Translations under genes and position numbers: made by a program
The notes under the pieces: model-generated
Seen by the model: only the letters and a program-made list of their open reading frames with translations
Told to the model about the DNA's origin: nothing
Database searches by the model: none
Shown: piece by piece, positions 57,001 to 64,000 of the stretch
Layout: each line of letters begins with the position of its first letter
How positions within the stretch are numbered: position 1 is the stretch's first letter
Assembly: GCA_002917075.1 (NCBI GenBank)
Contig: NTMA01000035.1
Coordinates: 186,001 to 250,000 of the forward strand
Origin: Hawksworthiomyces lignivorus
Taxonomy: Eukaryota > Ascomycota > Sordariomycetes > Ophiostomatales > Ophiostomataceae
Length of the DNA: 64,000 nt
Direction of reading: 5' to 3'

Positions 57001-60000
57001 GCAGATTCCCCGTGCGCTAGACTACGACAGACCTTCCGAGGCCGACTCGGCTTCGACAGTGGTGAGACTTGAAGTTCTGGAGGACTTCCAAAACCTGGAA
57101 GCATCCGACAATGAAGAAGACTTCGTATCGAGCCCAGCCGACGGCCACATGCTGGAAGAGGGAATCTCCTTTGAGGATTTCGCCATGACAAAACCTTCCC
57201 TCGAGTTGGACGTCGAGCCTCCCACACATACCGGCGACATTGTCATTGAAGTTTTAGAGGCGTCTATGGAACTGCATGTTTTGACGGCTGATGAAATGGC
57301 CGAGAGACTTACAGGAAGCGAAGAGTCTCAATTTCAGGAGCTAAACAATGACGTTGTCATCGAAGATGATATCGTATCATCTGCGGCATATGTTTATGAG
57401 GAAAACGAAAATTTCCGAATTACAGTCGAAGAGATCGACAGCCACGCTTTGCCCAACTCGAGAGCTGAAACTTCTCATGAATTCCCGCCTGTAGATTCAA
57501 ATTCGGATATGAGAGACGCGGAGAAGGAGCTCGAGCCAGAGGAAGAAATGGTGCCAGAAAATGAGCCCATGCCAGAAGCTGACAAGGAACCGGAAGATGA
57601 TCTGGCGCCAGAGAAAGAGCCCATGCCAGAGCCTATGATGGAGCCAGAGGACAATCTGGCAACAGAGAAAGAACCGGTACCAGAGTCTAGCACTGAGCCA
57701 GCGAAGGAGCTAGAGCTCGAGCCGGTGCTGGAGTGTGAGCAAGTGCCGGAGCTAGAGCAGGAGTTGAGACTGGAACAAGACCAGAGTCCTCTTACAGGTC
57801 TGCCAGATACTGAATACGATTACGCTGTCGTTAAAGACATGGACGAAGTAGATCAATTTCCCGAACAGTCGGGGCTGCGTCATATGTCTGAACAAGGCAA
57901 AGACCTGAATCGGGACCCTGAGTCTGTTTCAGAAGCTACACCAGAGGACTCCATTCAGCTTACAAAAGAAGAGGACAAACTGCTGCCTGAACTCGAAGCC
58001 ATGCCCGAGACAATACAGCAAATTCGAGACCAGGAGCTCGTCGAGGAAAATGCCGAACCAGAATTCGAATCTGAGCTGCAGCCACCACAAGAGTCGGAGC
58101 GAGCTCTTGAAATTGATGCTCCTGAAGTTCTGCGCGAAGACGAGGACTCGCTAGCTCAGGAACAGCAAGAGCAGCATCAAGAGTCCGAAGTCCTTCTAGA
58201 ACAAGATATACAGCTGGAATTCAAGCCACAGACAGATTTTGATGAACTCCTCGAAGATCTTGTCCAAGAAGCTAGTGAGCCGGTAGCAGAAGCAGATGCA
58301 GAAGCAGAAGTAATGCCTGTCAATATATCTGAAGCAGAGCCTGAAATTCAGATGGATTCTGAACTTCTGCAGGATTTAGAACCCGAGCAAGAGCTCCAGC
58401 TAGCACAAGACTCGAAGCCAACAACGTTTCCTGTGCACGAACTCATACCCGCCGTTGACATGGCTCAAGAAATCGAACAAACTGAAATACTTGGTCCCAC
58501 CCAAGACTCTGAAGAAGCCGAAGAGCTGCAACCCGACAATCATGAATGCAGCGAGGACACGTTTTCTAAAGAACACGGGTCTGTTCAAGAACTTCAATCC
58601 TTTGGCGAATCAGATAATGACCATAAACCAGAGCTGGTCGAAGTGTTTGAGTCTGTTCAAAAGCCAGATGCTGCTGTTGACAACGACCAGTATCCGCAAG
58701 ACGCAACTGTGACCGAGCCGCCATATTCAGAGCAAGAGCCAGAATCAACCGAAGACTTGCAGTTTGAAGACCTTACTGAGACTATCAAGCCAGTACCAGT
58801 ATTGGTCGGAGACTTGGAATTCACAGAGGCAAAAGTTGATGCTGAGCCTGTGCCCGAGTCTGTTCCGGAACCAGAGCTCGGGTTACTGGAAGAACAGCAA
58901 TTGATCTCCGAGGCGCAGTCGATCCAGGACTTGGAATCAACTACAGAAGAATTTGAATCAGCCGTAGAATACTTGTCTGTGCAAAATTCTGAACCAGGAC
59001 CTGCGGAAGACGCCAACGAGGAAAGCGTGAAGATTATCGAGCCAGCTACCGAATCTGAAAATGATGCACTGGAACCTTCTTCTCCACCAAATGCGGACAC
59101 TGTGTCAGACACGACTAGAGAGCAAGACAGCGATATCTTCTACGACGTACAACCACTGGCCTCGGAAGTCCCTGACGAAGAAATGCAGGGTGTAGCTGAT
59201 AATAGTGTTGCTGAACCAACACCACATCCCGCAGATGAAGTAACTCGCACTTCCGATGTGTCTAGCACCGCCAATGCTGTCGACGAAGTATTGGAGCAGC
59301 CCGCAGTTCTTGATGCACAACTTCCTGTAGGGAATTCCGCGATACCAAGCCTATTGGTGCCTACCGTGTCGGAGATCAGAGATACCGCACATGGGACGGT
59401 ATCGGCTGTTCTCGACACGGCAGCCAGCCTCACTTCGCCAGCCCTGCCGCAGCTTTCTACCGTTACCAAAGATGTAGCTGATTTTGTCCCGCCAGAAGTT
59501 GCAGCCTCGGTGTCTCAGCCACTGGAAAAGGTCGTCAGCGCGTCCTCTGCCTGGGAGGACTGCGACGATGCAGCGCCAAGCGAAGTGGTGACACGGGATT
59601 CCATTGACACGATCAGAAGTATGGTAGACAGCGAACCAGAAGAAAACTACGGAGCATCAGCTTCTTGGTCCATACCAACAGCTGGCTACCTCGGACTTCA
59701 TGAGTCAAAGACAATAGAAATTGGCCTACGCGGTGCCTTGACGGGCTCTCACGCTTTTGACAATGTTCCCTTTCAAATCCGGAAGCGCCAGCCCGCTCAA
59801 GCGCAGAGGCAGCATGCGCTAGGCGACGACGATGAGGGGTATCTCGCTGAAGTGTCCGCCGACAAAACAGAGGAGCCTTCGTCCTCGTCGGAAGCTTCGT
59901 CTCCCTTGTCATCGAAGAAGTCCGCTCAGCAAATGCAGCGCCGCGCAAGGAGCGCTTCTTCCAAGGCGGCGCTGATGCTGCCCAAGATGCCCAAAAGAAG

Positions 60001-60214
60001 CCAATCTACATCTAGCACATCGCCAAAGTCTCTTGTCAGGACGCAGCCTCCGTCCCCCTCTGCTGCTTCCTCCGTCAGCGCCGCCGCCGCCGCTGCTGCT
60101 GTTGTTCCTCCCGCAGAACCTGCCGCTGAGGGACAAAACGGCATGCTTCCACGGGTTGTCATGATGCTCGCCAGCATGGCCGTTATGTCGCAGATTATCC
60201 ACAAGACAACCTAA
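54038..60214 (+). CDS. Very large acidic, repeat-rich protein with C-terminal hydrophobic tail, 2058 aa
   Basis: A single uninterrupted exon of 6.2 kb. The first about 90 residues are Ser-rich and basic. Residues about 100-560 look folded (VEVRLPGLNNSLGSLTYNHE, YEIRFRVVRRGFGVWAEKTY, IDAIMVRVQTGIADVLRG) and match fungal proteins named 'pt repeat family', with no known activity. Residues about 690-1670 are Glu/Pro/Gln-rich with irregular repeats of the type EPEPE, KEPMPEP, ELEQE; the densest part is near residues 1160-1250. The last 20 residues (VVMMLASMAVMSQII then HKTT) form one hydrophobic helix, suggesting a tail-anchored protein facing the cytosol. The start has a good context (AAAATGG). 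No enzymatic residues can be named; a scaffold or tether at an organelle membrane is an inference. Confidence 0.85.
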   Translation: MVWDTASRSHHPGMALFGSRTGSSSSSNSLLRTLTSLTRQRKSKYTLKTQTSVAAAEEEPVLVTSRPVSDTPNPAVDAAGARTGYTSGSSASKDLPPSGPPLAIQVEVRLPGLNNSLGSLTYNHEYASSSELVVSDRLCNGLLRRLEHCSTELLTRKDSEALNHKHKAGHSHSTKPLSYEIRFRVVRRGFGVWAEKTYGSYQKEELTSADAHEIILATHRMVGLFLRRHDPSFKWTDMPWTEKVGAFASPPEGPDLVRPVVGRPLPLSCVPRSRFLDASQTFEFVPGYSIHFSFRSRNRDRKQYDWKRVIRLQSNQNAPLNLALAESLLCQTLESVNSSLAERRAAFQEDHEGCEWLEGAVGCQHFGDDALEIELRVENNFGPNYDHLHQTIRSKIAIFRHPDATDCQRFMHDIHGSLSRARDATDEKVTALPDFDLRILRLSGQTWSLDNPARFVLDASTSYSRRSIDAIMVRVQTGIADVLRGHAYTAHIVAYKRGHLILDKVLVAQSDLARLPLSHSTPVRESSDEVVSRLKRRIQQDLSAVCKDTCSLDDVYDSADETASSVRKGKSPATHGEPPAEEAVVEVADSGSTAVENERPTSSSHSDVFRETVMLEDAAVVEEEPSAPAPRVVELPEDAFFDALEPPSPASSIRRRAFPLVPEKFVLPQSSRNSSVETIGTVSEAEELADSAASIPEQEPDVGPAEQEHEQTKEILTPTAEEPQEQQPSGFPRELEAEVEPQPELDQTQVEVEQMQPEPEQTPEPEPEAEKELAEEMRVFDSEPIMSSALFEDEDLQTQNPVCQPEAVPERTHEPVVGTQLETILEDDTEPEAEIEHVYLAESQTIDISATEETTSQPPGNQVFSQEESLIPSSPLSNQQDDTFAADATLLIVASSNSTRPSTPSLSVSSGDYDSPRISLLETPNIGREAHADILESPDSPDMKRGAERHHFRNTKDELSAEDRDAASFVPPEKPSADDQEFTFSQPLQIPRALDYDRPSEADSASTVVRLEVLEDFQNLEASDNEEDFVSSPADGHMLEEGISFEDFAMTKPSLELDVEPPTHTGDIVIEVLEASMELHVLTADEMAERLTGSEESQFQELNNDVVIEDDIVSSAAYVYEENENFRITVEEIDSHALPNSRAETSHEFPPVDSNSDMRDAEKELEPEEEMVPENEPMPEADKEPEDDLAPEKEPMPEPMMEPEDNLATEKEPVPESSTEPAKELELEPVLECEQVPELEQELRLEQDQSPLTGLPDTEYDYAVVKDMDEVDQFPEQSGLRHMSEQGKDLNRDPESVSEATPEDSIQLTKEEDKLLPELEAMPETIQQIRDQELVEENAEPEFESELQPPQESERALEIDAPEVLREDEDSLAQEQQEQHQESEVLLEQDIQLEFKPQTDFDELLEDLVQEASEPVAEADAEAEVMPVNISEAEPEIQMDSELLQDLEPEQELQLAQDSKPTTFPVHELIPAVDMAQEIEQTEILGPTQDSEEAEELQPDNHECSEDTFSKEHGSVQELQSFGESDNDHKPELVEVFESVQKPDAAVDNDQYPQDATVTEPPYSEQEPESTEDLQFEDLTETIKPVPVLVGDLEFTEAKVDAEPVPESVPEPELGLLEEQQLISEAQSIQDLESTTEEFESAVEYLSVQNSEPGPAEDANEESVKIIEPATESENDALEPSSPPNADTVSDTTREQDSDIFYDVQPLASEVPDEEMQGVADNSVAEPTPHPADEVTRTSDVSSTANAVDEVLEQPAVLDAQLPVGNSAIPSLLVPTVSEIRDTAHGTVSAVLDTAASLTSPALPQLSTVTKDVADFVPPEVAASVSQPLEKVVSASSAWEDCDDAAPSEVVTRDSIDTIRSMVDSEPEENYGASASWSIPTAGYLGLHESKTIEIGLRGALTGSHAFDNVPFQIRKRQPAQAQRQHALGDDDEGYLAEVSADKTEEPSSSSEASSPLSSKKSAQQMQRRARSASSKAALMLPKMPKRSQSTSSTSPKSLVRTQPPSPSAASSVSAAAAAAAVVPPAEPAAEGQNGMLPRVVMMLASMAVMSQIIHKTT

Positions 60215-60693
60215 CGCTGCGATACGATAAACGAATGTCATGTCCCGTCTTTCGATTCTCTTTTTATATTTTTATTTAGCGCACTTGCTTGCTTTTGTTC
60301 TTTTCTTCTTTGTTTTTTCTGCAATCTTATGGGCATTTGGAAACGGATATGAATTGCATACACGAATACGCATACAATTACAAACTATACAATGGATGGA
60401 ACAAATGGGAAACGAGATCACACTCGGTTTACGATTTATGATACTTTTGGTACTGGAGGATTTAGAAAACAAAGGATGGGGGTGAGAGAATGAACATCGA
60501 TGGGCATCAGGCCGAGAGCCTTGCTACACTCCTTTGCTTGGGAAACCGGTCCTGAGGGAAGCAATTATGTAACACAAAAATCCAAAAAAAAATATAACCT
60601 GCATTGCATATGGCAATAACACGTGAAATTATGAAATAGTGAACGCTTTTGACGGTATGCATTATATCACGGCTATGTAGAGACTATCTGTCG
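60215..60693. other. Intergenic between convergent genes
   Basis: 480 bp, T-rich and A-rich 3' flanks of the large gene and the Sec20 gene. No gene seen. Confidence 0.5.
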
Positions 60694-62248
60694 TCACAGC
60701 TCATCCTTCTTCCTCTGCTCTTCCTCTTTCCGCTCCCGCTCTAGCTGCTCTGCGTACTTGGCTGCCTCCACGTCCTCCTCCCACATGCGCTTTTTCGGAT
60801 TTGGCTGGTCTTGCGCCTCCGCGCTACCTTCTTGTCCAGCAGCTGCCCCGCTTCCCTCTACGATCCGCCCGACCTCCTCGACCAGCGAGTCAGCGTTGTT
60901 GTTGTTGCCGGCCGGCTGGGTTTCGTCGCTGCCGTCGGGCTGCGGGCTGGGCGTCGCTTGCACCGCGGGCATGTCCGCCGCATAGCTCGTCGGCACGCCT
61001 CCGTAGATGGAAGAAGACGACAACGCGACGGACGAGCCCGCGCCACCGCTGCCTCCCTGCCGGACGCCGCGGCCCATCCATGCGGCGGTGCCGAACAGCG
61101 TCCGCACGGGCCACCACACCAGCAGCCACAGGGGCCCATAGAGCAGGCGGCGGAAGAGCAGCCAGGCGACGGTGGCGGCCAGTAGGTAAAAAGCCGTCTG
61201 GAGGTACCAGGTGTCGCTCTTGTGGGCGGCCACGAGGCCGCGCACCAGGCCGCGCGCCGCCTGCAGCGAGGCGCCAATGTCGCCGCGGCTGCCGCCGGCG
61301 GAGGCGTGCCCGCCGGCGTAGCGGTCGCCCAACTCAGCCAGCGCGCGCGAGCTCTCGGCCAGGGTCTGGGCGGCAAAGTCGGAGCGGGCCACCTCGCCGG
61401 CGATGCGGGCGTGCGTCTGGCGCAGCGCGGCAGTGACGTCGGCAGCCGCTGCGGTGGTGGGGGTGTGACGCGACGACGCGGATGCGGCGGAAGGTTGCCG
61501 CTGCAGCGGATGGCGGGGCCGCGAATGCGAGTGGTGCCGGCGCGCGCGCGTGGCGGCCGAGTCTTGCTCTGCTTCTTCTTCTGCTGCATTCTCGTCCTCG
61601 CCGTCCTCGACCTCGTCCTCCTCTCCGTCCTCCTCTTCGCTCTCCACGTAGGACGCGAGCAGCTCCTTGCGCGCTGCGAGCTGGGCGGCTTCTCGGGCGC
61701 GGCGGGCACGAAGGCGAGCACTTCGGAACGCAGCGTGGTGTCTGGCAAGTTAGCACAGCACATGAACCGAGTAAATGTCATGGCGTCGTTGAAGAATCAT
61801 GCTGTACTTACTGTTGAATCTCCTTTCCAAATCGCACTAGTCCCTCTTTTAGCCGTGCTTTGTCGTGGCTCTCGGTGGAGGTCGACACCGAAGCACCAGA
61901 GAGGTGGTGTGATAAGAACGGCATTGGCCCGCCCATAGACGACCCCGATGGAGATGGCCCTCCAGCTCCTCCAGCCACCAGCGTCAGGTCTGCCGCGTCT
62001 TCCTGCAGTAACTCGTAGTCATCCTGAACTTCGCGCAGTCCATCTGCAATTTCACCCACGAGGTCGGCTGCAGCTTCTTCGTCGTACAAAAAGAGATCGT
62101 CTTCCTGGTCATCGTCTGCGTCGTGGCCATCCTTTTCAGCGCCTCTCCCTTGGCCGCTGCTGCCCAAGCGGCCAATCAAGTCACGAAGCTCTTCTAAACT
62201 CTCCTGCAGCTTCACCAAGCGATCATGGAGTTCATCGATTGTAGCCAT
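60694..62248 (-). CDS. SEC20: Sec20-type ER SNARE
   Basis: Two exons (62248-61812, 61741-60694) give 494 aa. The N-terminus is a coiled coil (DELHDRLVKLQESLEELRDLIG), followed by acidic stretches (near residues 178-205 almost all Glu/Asp). The Sec20 SNARE-like region is around residues 250-315 (ALRQTHARIAGEVARSDFAAQTLAESSRALAELGDRY written in parts: ALRQTHARIAGEV, then AQTLAESSRALAELGDRY). A transmembrane helix follows (about 324-342, YLQTAFYLLAATVAWLLF), then a lumenal domain. The extreme C-terminus is KDEL, an ER-retrieval signal; yeast Sec20 likewise ends in HDEL. The protein acts in Golgi-to-ER retrograde fusion with the Ufe1/Use1/Sec22/Dsl1 machinery. The lumenal domain (about 150 residues, Ser/Gly/Ala-rich) is long for the family. 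Divergent with mL53 over 360 bp. Confidence 0.9.
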
Positions 62249-62607
62249 GGTGATGTTGTATGCTGTTGAGAAGCTAGGACTGATGAAAGAAGGGAAGTTA
62301 AGATTTGCGTGGCCATAAAGAGTGGCAGCAGTGAGTGCCCAAATCGTCGACGTCAGTCATTGGCGACAGCTGGCAGGAAGCTCGGGCCACCAAAATGTGT
62401 AAGTGGTGTCACGTGAATTTGCCGAAAATTGAGAGGAAGCTTTCCCACGCAAAGCCTTTGGCCCTCCGCGCCATAGAAAAATTTGAAAGACCAACATGCG
62501 AGCTTCCGACCGATACGGCGACGAGTTGCGAGAGCGCCCAATTGAGCTGCCCACAGAGAGAAACCATCTTCAATTCCAAGAAGCAAGCTGCACCACTCAG
62601 AGACAAA
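62249..62607. promoter_or_regulatory. Bidirectional promoter, SEC20 / mL53
   Basis: 359 bp between divergent start codons (62248 minus, 62608 plus). The plus-strand open frame that extends upstream from the mL53 start to 62335 is an in-frame leader without conserved residues, so it is treated as non-coding. Confidence 0.6.
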
Positions 62608-63002
62608 ATGATTACCCACTTTATCACCGAGATCACGACTCGGTTCAACCCGTTCTCAGTCCGCGCCAAGGCAGCTCGCCTGGTGCTGGCCCAGCTCCCG
62701 CCCACAGCGCGGCAGCAGGGCCTCACGGTGACCACACAGCTCTTGCCGCGGACATCGACGGAGCCGAGCAGCCTCACCGTGAAATTCAGTACGTTTGTGA
62801 TAGGACGGGGGATACGGAAGAAGATGGGGGAGCTCTGGAGTCCCAGCCGGCCATCTTTGAGAGAATCATGCTAATGTATCATGCAGAAGACGGAACCGTG
62901 ATGAATCTAGACTGCGAGACGATGGGCATCAAGCGTGTGGTGGAAGAGGTGGACCGGCACTCACGAGCGTTGCAGAAGCAGGCCGACCTGGCAGACGGCT
63001 AA
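62608..63002 (+). CDS. MRPL44: Mitochondrial large-subunit ribosomal protein mL53
   Basis: Two exons (62608-62788, 62887-63002; intron with GTACGT and a GCTAATG branch site) give 98 aa, the usual length. The N-terminus MITHFITEITTRFNPFS..AKAARLVLAQLPP matches fungal mL53 (yeast Mrpl44), the splice restores the KF-KDG turn, and the C-terminus NLDCETMGIKRVVEEVDRHSRALQKQ is the most conserved block. It is a component of the mitochondrial 54S ribosomal subunit and is imported without an obvious cleavable presequence, though the basic, amphipathic N-terminus may serve. The start at 62608 is preferred because homologues begin at MI[T/S]. Divergent from SEC20. Confidence 0.9.
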
Positions 63003-63549
63003 GCAACAATGGAGGGAAGCAAGGTAGAAAGGAAGACAGTGCGTGCATGGGATGGCGTTGTGGGACATTTCTTTTATTTTGGCCTTTTGTCTTCTTCCAA
63101 TGGGCATGCTGGGCAACTTGGAAGAGCAGTTGTACGAGTATTGTAATGAGCAAACGCTATATTTTTGAACACAGCAGAATCTCAGATCTCTTTACTTTGC
63201 CGTACCTGATCACACAACTCAACAACCTTCTTTATGACATAGCTGAGAGGGAACGCATAGAAAAATAATACTATGGATTGTCCGCTGGATTTGCTTCACT
63301 GCGCGGAATTTGATTTGATTTGGTTCTATATTAGAGCTTGCTTTTGTTTATTACTGTTTCATCCCGCGGCCTCGTCATAATTCCAGCTTAGAAGAATTTC
63401 AGCTCTTCGAACTGTTTTTTTTGTGCGTTTCCAAAATACCTTTTCTGTTTTTCATTTCGTTCCCCCTCGCCTGCCAGATTCAAATCAATTAGTATCCTTT
63501 GAAACTGGGCGCTCCAATTTGCACATTACAACCGAGACCCGTGCGGGAG
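63003..63549. other. Intergenic between convergent genes
   Basis: About 550 bp of AT-rich sequence between the stops of mL53 and inorganic pyrophosphatase. No gene or RNA seen. Confidence 0.5.
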
Positions 63550-64000
63550 TCACGCAGAGGGCTTGGACGGCGGCGGGGCGCCGCTGATGTAGAACCACTT
63601 GTCTATGGAGGGGTCGATCTTGGCGGCGGGCAGCTCCTCGTGGGCGGGGATGTTAAGCTGCTGGGGCTCAACGCGGTCAGATGACTGAGCGACGGTCGTG
63701 TTGGTAAGGGAGATGCCGCCGGCGGGGGTCTTGCCCGTGATGAGGCGGCCCCAGGCCTCGTGGCACTCGCGAATGACCTCGGATGCGTACTCGGCGTTCT
63801 TGAATTCGCCAGTGAAGGCAAACTGGTTCTCGGGCTTGCCGTCAGGGATCTTGTAGATGCGGAACCACTCGTTGGTAGCACGAATCAGACCCGGCAGGTT
63901 GACCTCGACGTTCTCCGTCTCGCGGCGCTCACCGTTGCGGCGCTCCATAAGCTTCTCAGTGAGCGGATCGTTGACGTCGATGACGATCACCTTCCAGTCG
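63550..64000 (-). CDS. IPP1: Inorganic pyrophosphatase, C-terminal part (gene runs off the right edge)
   Basis: The last 150 codons are in the window, from [17 protein letters not shown] at the edge to TGA at 63550. This is the family I soluble pyrophosphatase: the DVNDP segment is part of the metal/active-site region, then [28 protein letters not shown] and [22 protein letters not shown] blocks (here [18 protein letters not shown]), and the SLTNTT segment. It hydrolyses pyrophosphate to phosphate in the cytosol and is essential in yeast. No intron is seen in this part. The C-terminal [15 protein letters not shown] end is typical. The N-terminal half is outside the window. Confidence 0.95.
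   Translation of the reverse strand, partial: DWKVIVIDVNDPLTEKLMERRNGERRETENVEVNLPGLIRATNEWFRIYKIPDGKPENQFAFTGEFKNAEYASEVIRECHEAWGRLITGKTPAGGISLTNTTVAQSSDRVEPQQLNIPAHEELPAAKIDPSIDKWFYISGAPPPSKPSA

Noticed and set aside
62335..62607. N-terminal extension of mL53 from 62335
   Set aside because: In-frame but without conserved residues; homologues begin at the MIT.. start at 62608.

Overview
The window looks like a euchromatic segment of a filamentous ascomycete (Pezizomycotina) genome, probably a Sordariomycete of the Hypocreales type. The evidence is short GT..AG introns (about 45-160 bp) with CTAAC/CTGAC-like branch sites, coding GC above intergenic GC, and several fungus-restricted families: three Zn(II)2Cys6 regulators, a PTH11-type rhodopsin-domain protein, an opsin-related membrane protein, an amdS-like amidase and an NCS1 permease. 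The species cannot be fixed from sequence alone. I saw no rRNA, tRNA, CRISPR array or intact transposon.

Layout. From 0 to 32 kb the region is accessory in character: gene density is low, spacers are AT-rich and 1-2.5 kb long, and most genes concern uptake, catabolism or regulation. In order they are the 3' end of a PTH11-like gene, an orphan 164-aa protein, a cis-CaaD/oxalocrotonate-type tautomerase, an extended SDR reductase, an NCS1 permease divergent from a six-exon 2OG-Fe(II) oxygenase, a protein-kinase-like pseudogene with two in-frame TAG codons, an opsin-like protein without photochemical residues, an HPP-family membrane protein, an amidase divergent from a Zn2Cys6 regulator, a CCCH/RBR ubiquitin ligase, a classical SDR and a second Zn2Cys6 regulator. 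No polyketide synthase, NRPS or terpene synthase core is present, so I do not call a biosynthetic cluster.

From 32 to 52 kb the region is mixed: an aldo-keto reductase, glutaminyl-tRNA synthetase (housekeeping), a truncated GH79-like glycosidase remnant just upstream of it, a zinc-finger protein with a C-terminal domain resembling a degenerate Ulp1 peptidase, an 840-aa Zn2Cys6 regulator, another SDR, an 800-aa five-exon protein of unknown function and a GNAT acetyltransferase.

From 52 to 64 kb the region is conserved: a single-exon 2058-aa acidic, repeat-rich protein with a hydrophobic C-terminal tail, the ER SNARE Sec20 (ending in KDEL) divergent from mitochondrial ribosomal protein mL53, and the 3' part of cytosolic inorganic pyrophosphatase running off the right edge.

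Functional links that can be argued from position are limited to divergent pairs (NCS1 permease/2OG oxygenase, amidase/Zn2Cys6, Sec20/mL53). Exon structures were assembled by hand from splice sites and reading-frame continuity; every spliced model below closes in frame. The most unusual items are the zinc-finger/Ulp1-like protein with Cys replaced by Ser, the kinase-like pseudogene with two RIP-compatible nonsense codons, the helicase-less CCCH-RBR ligase and the GH79 remnant.
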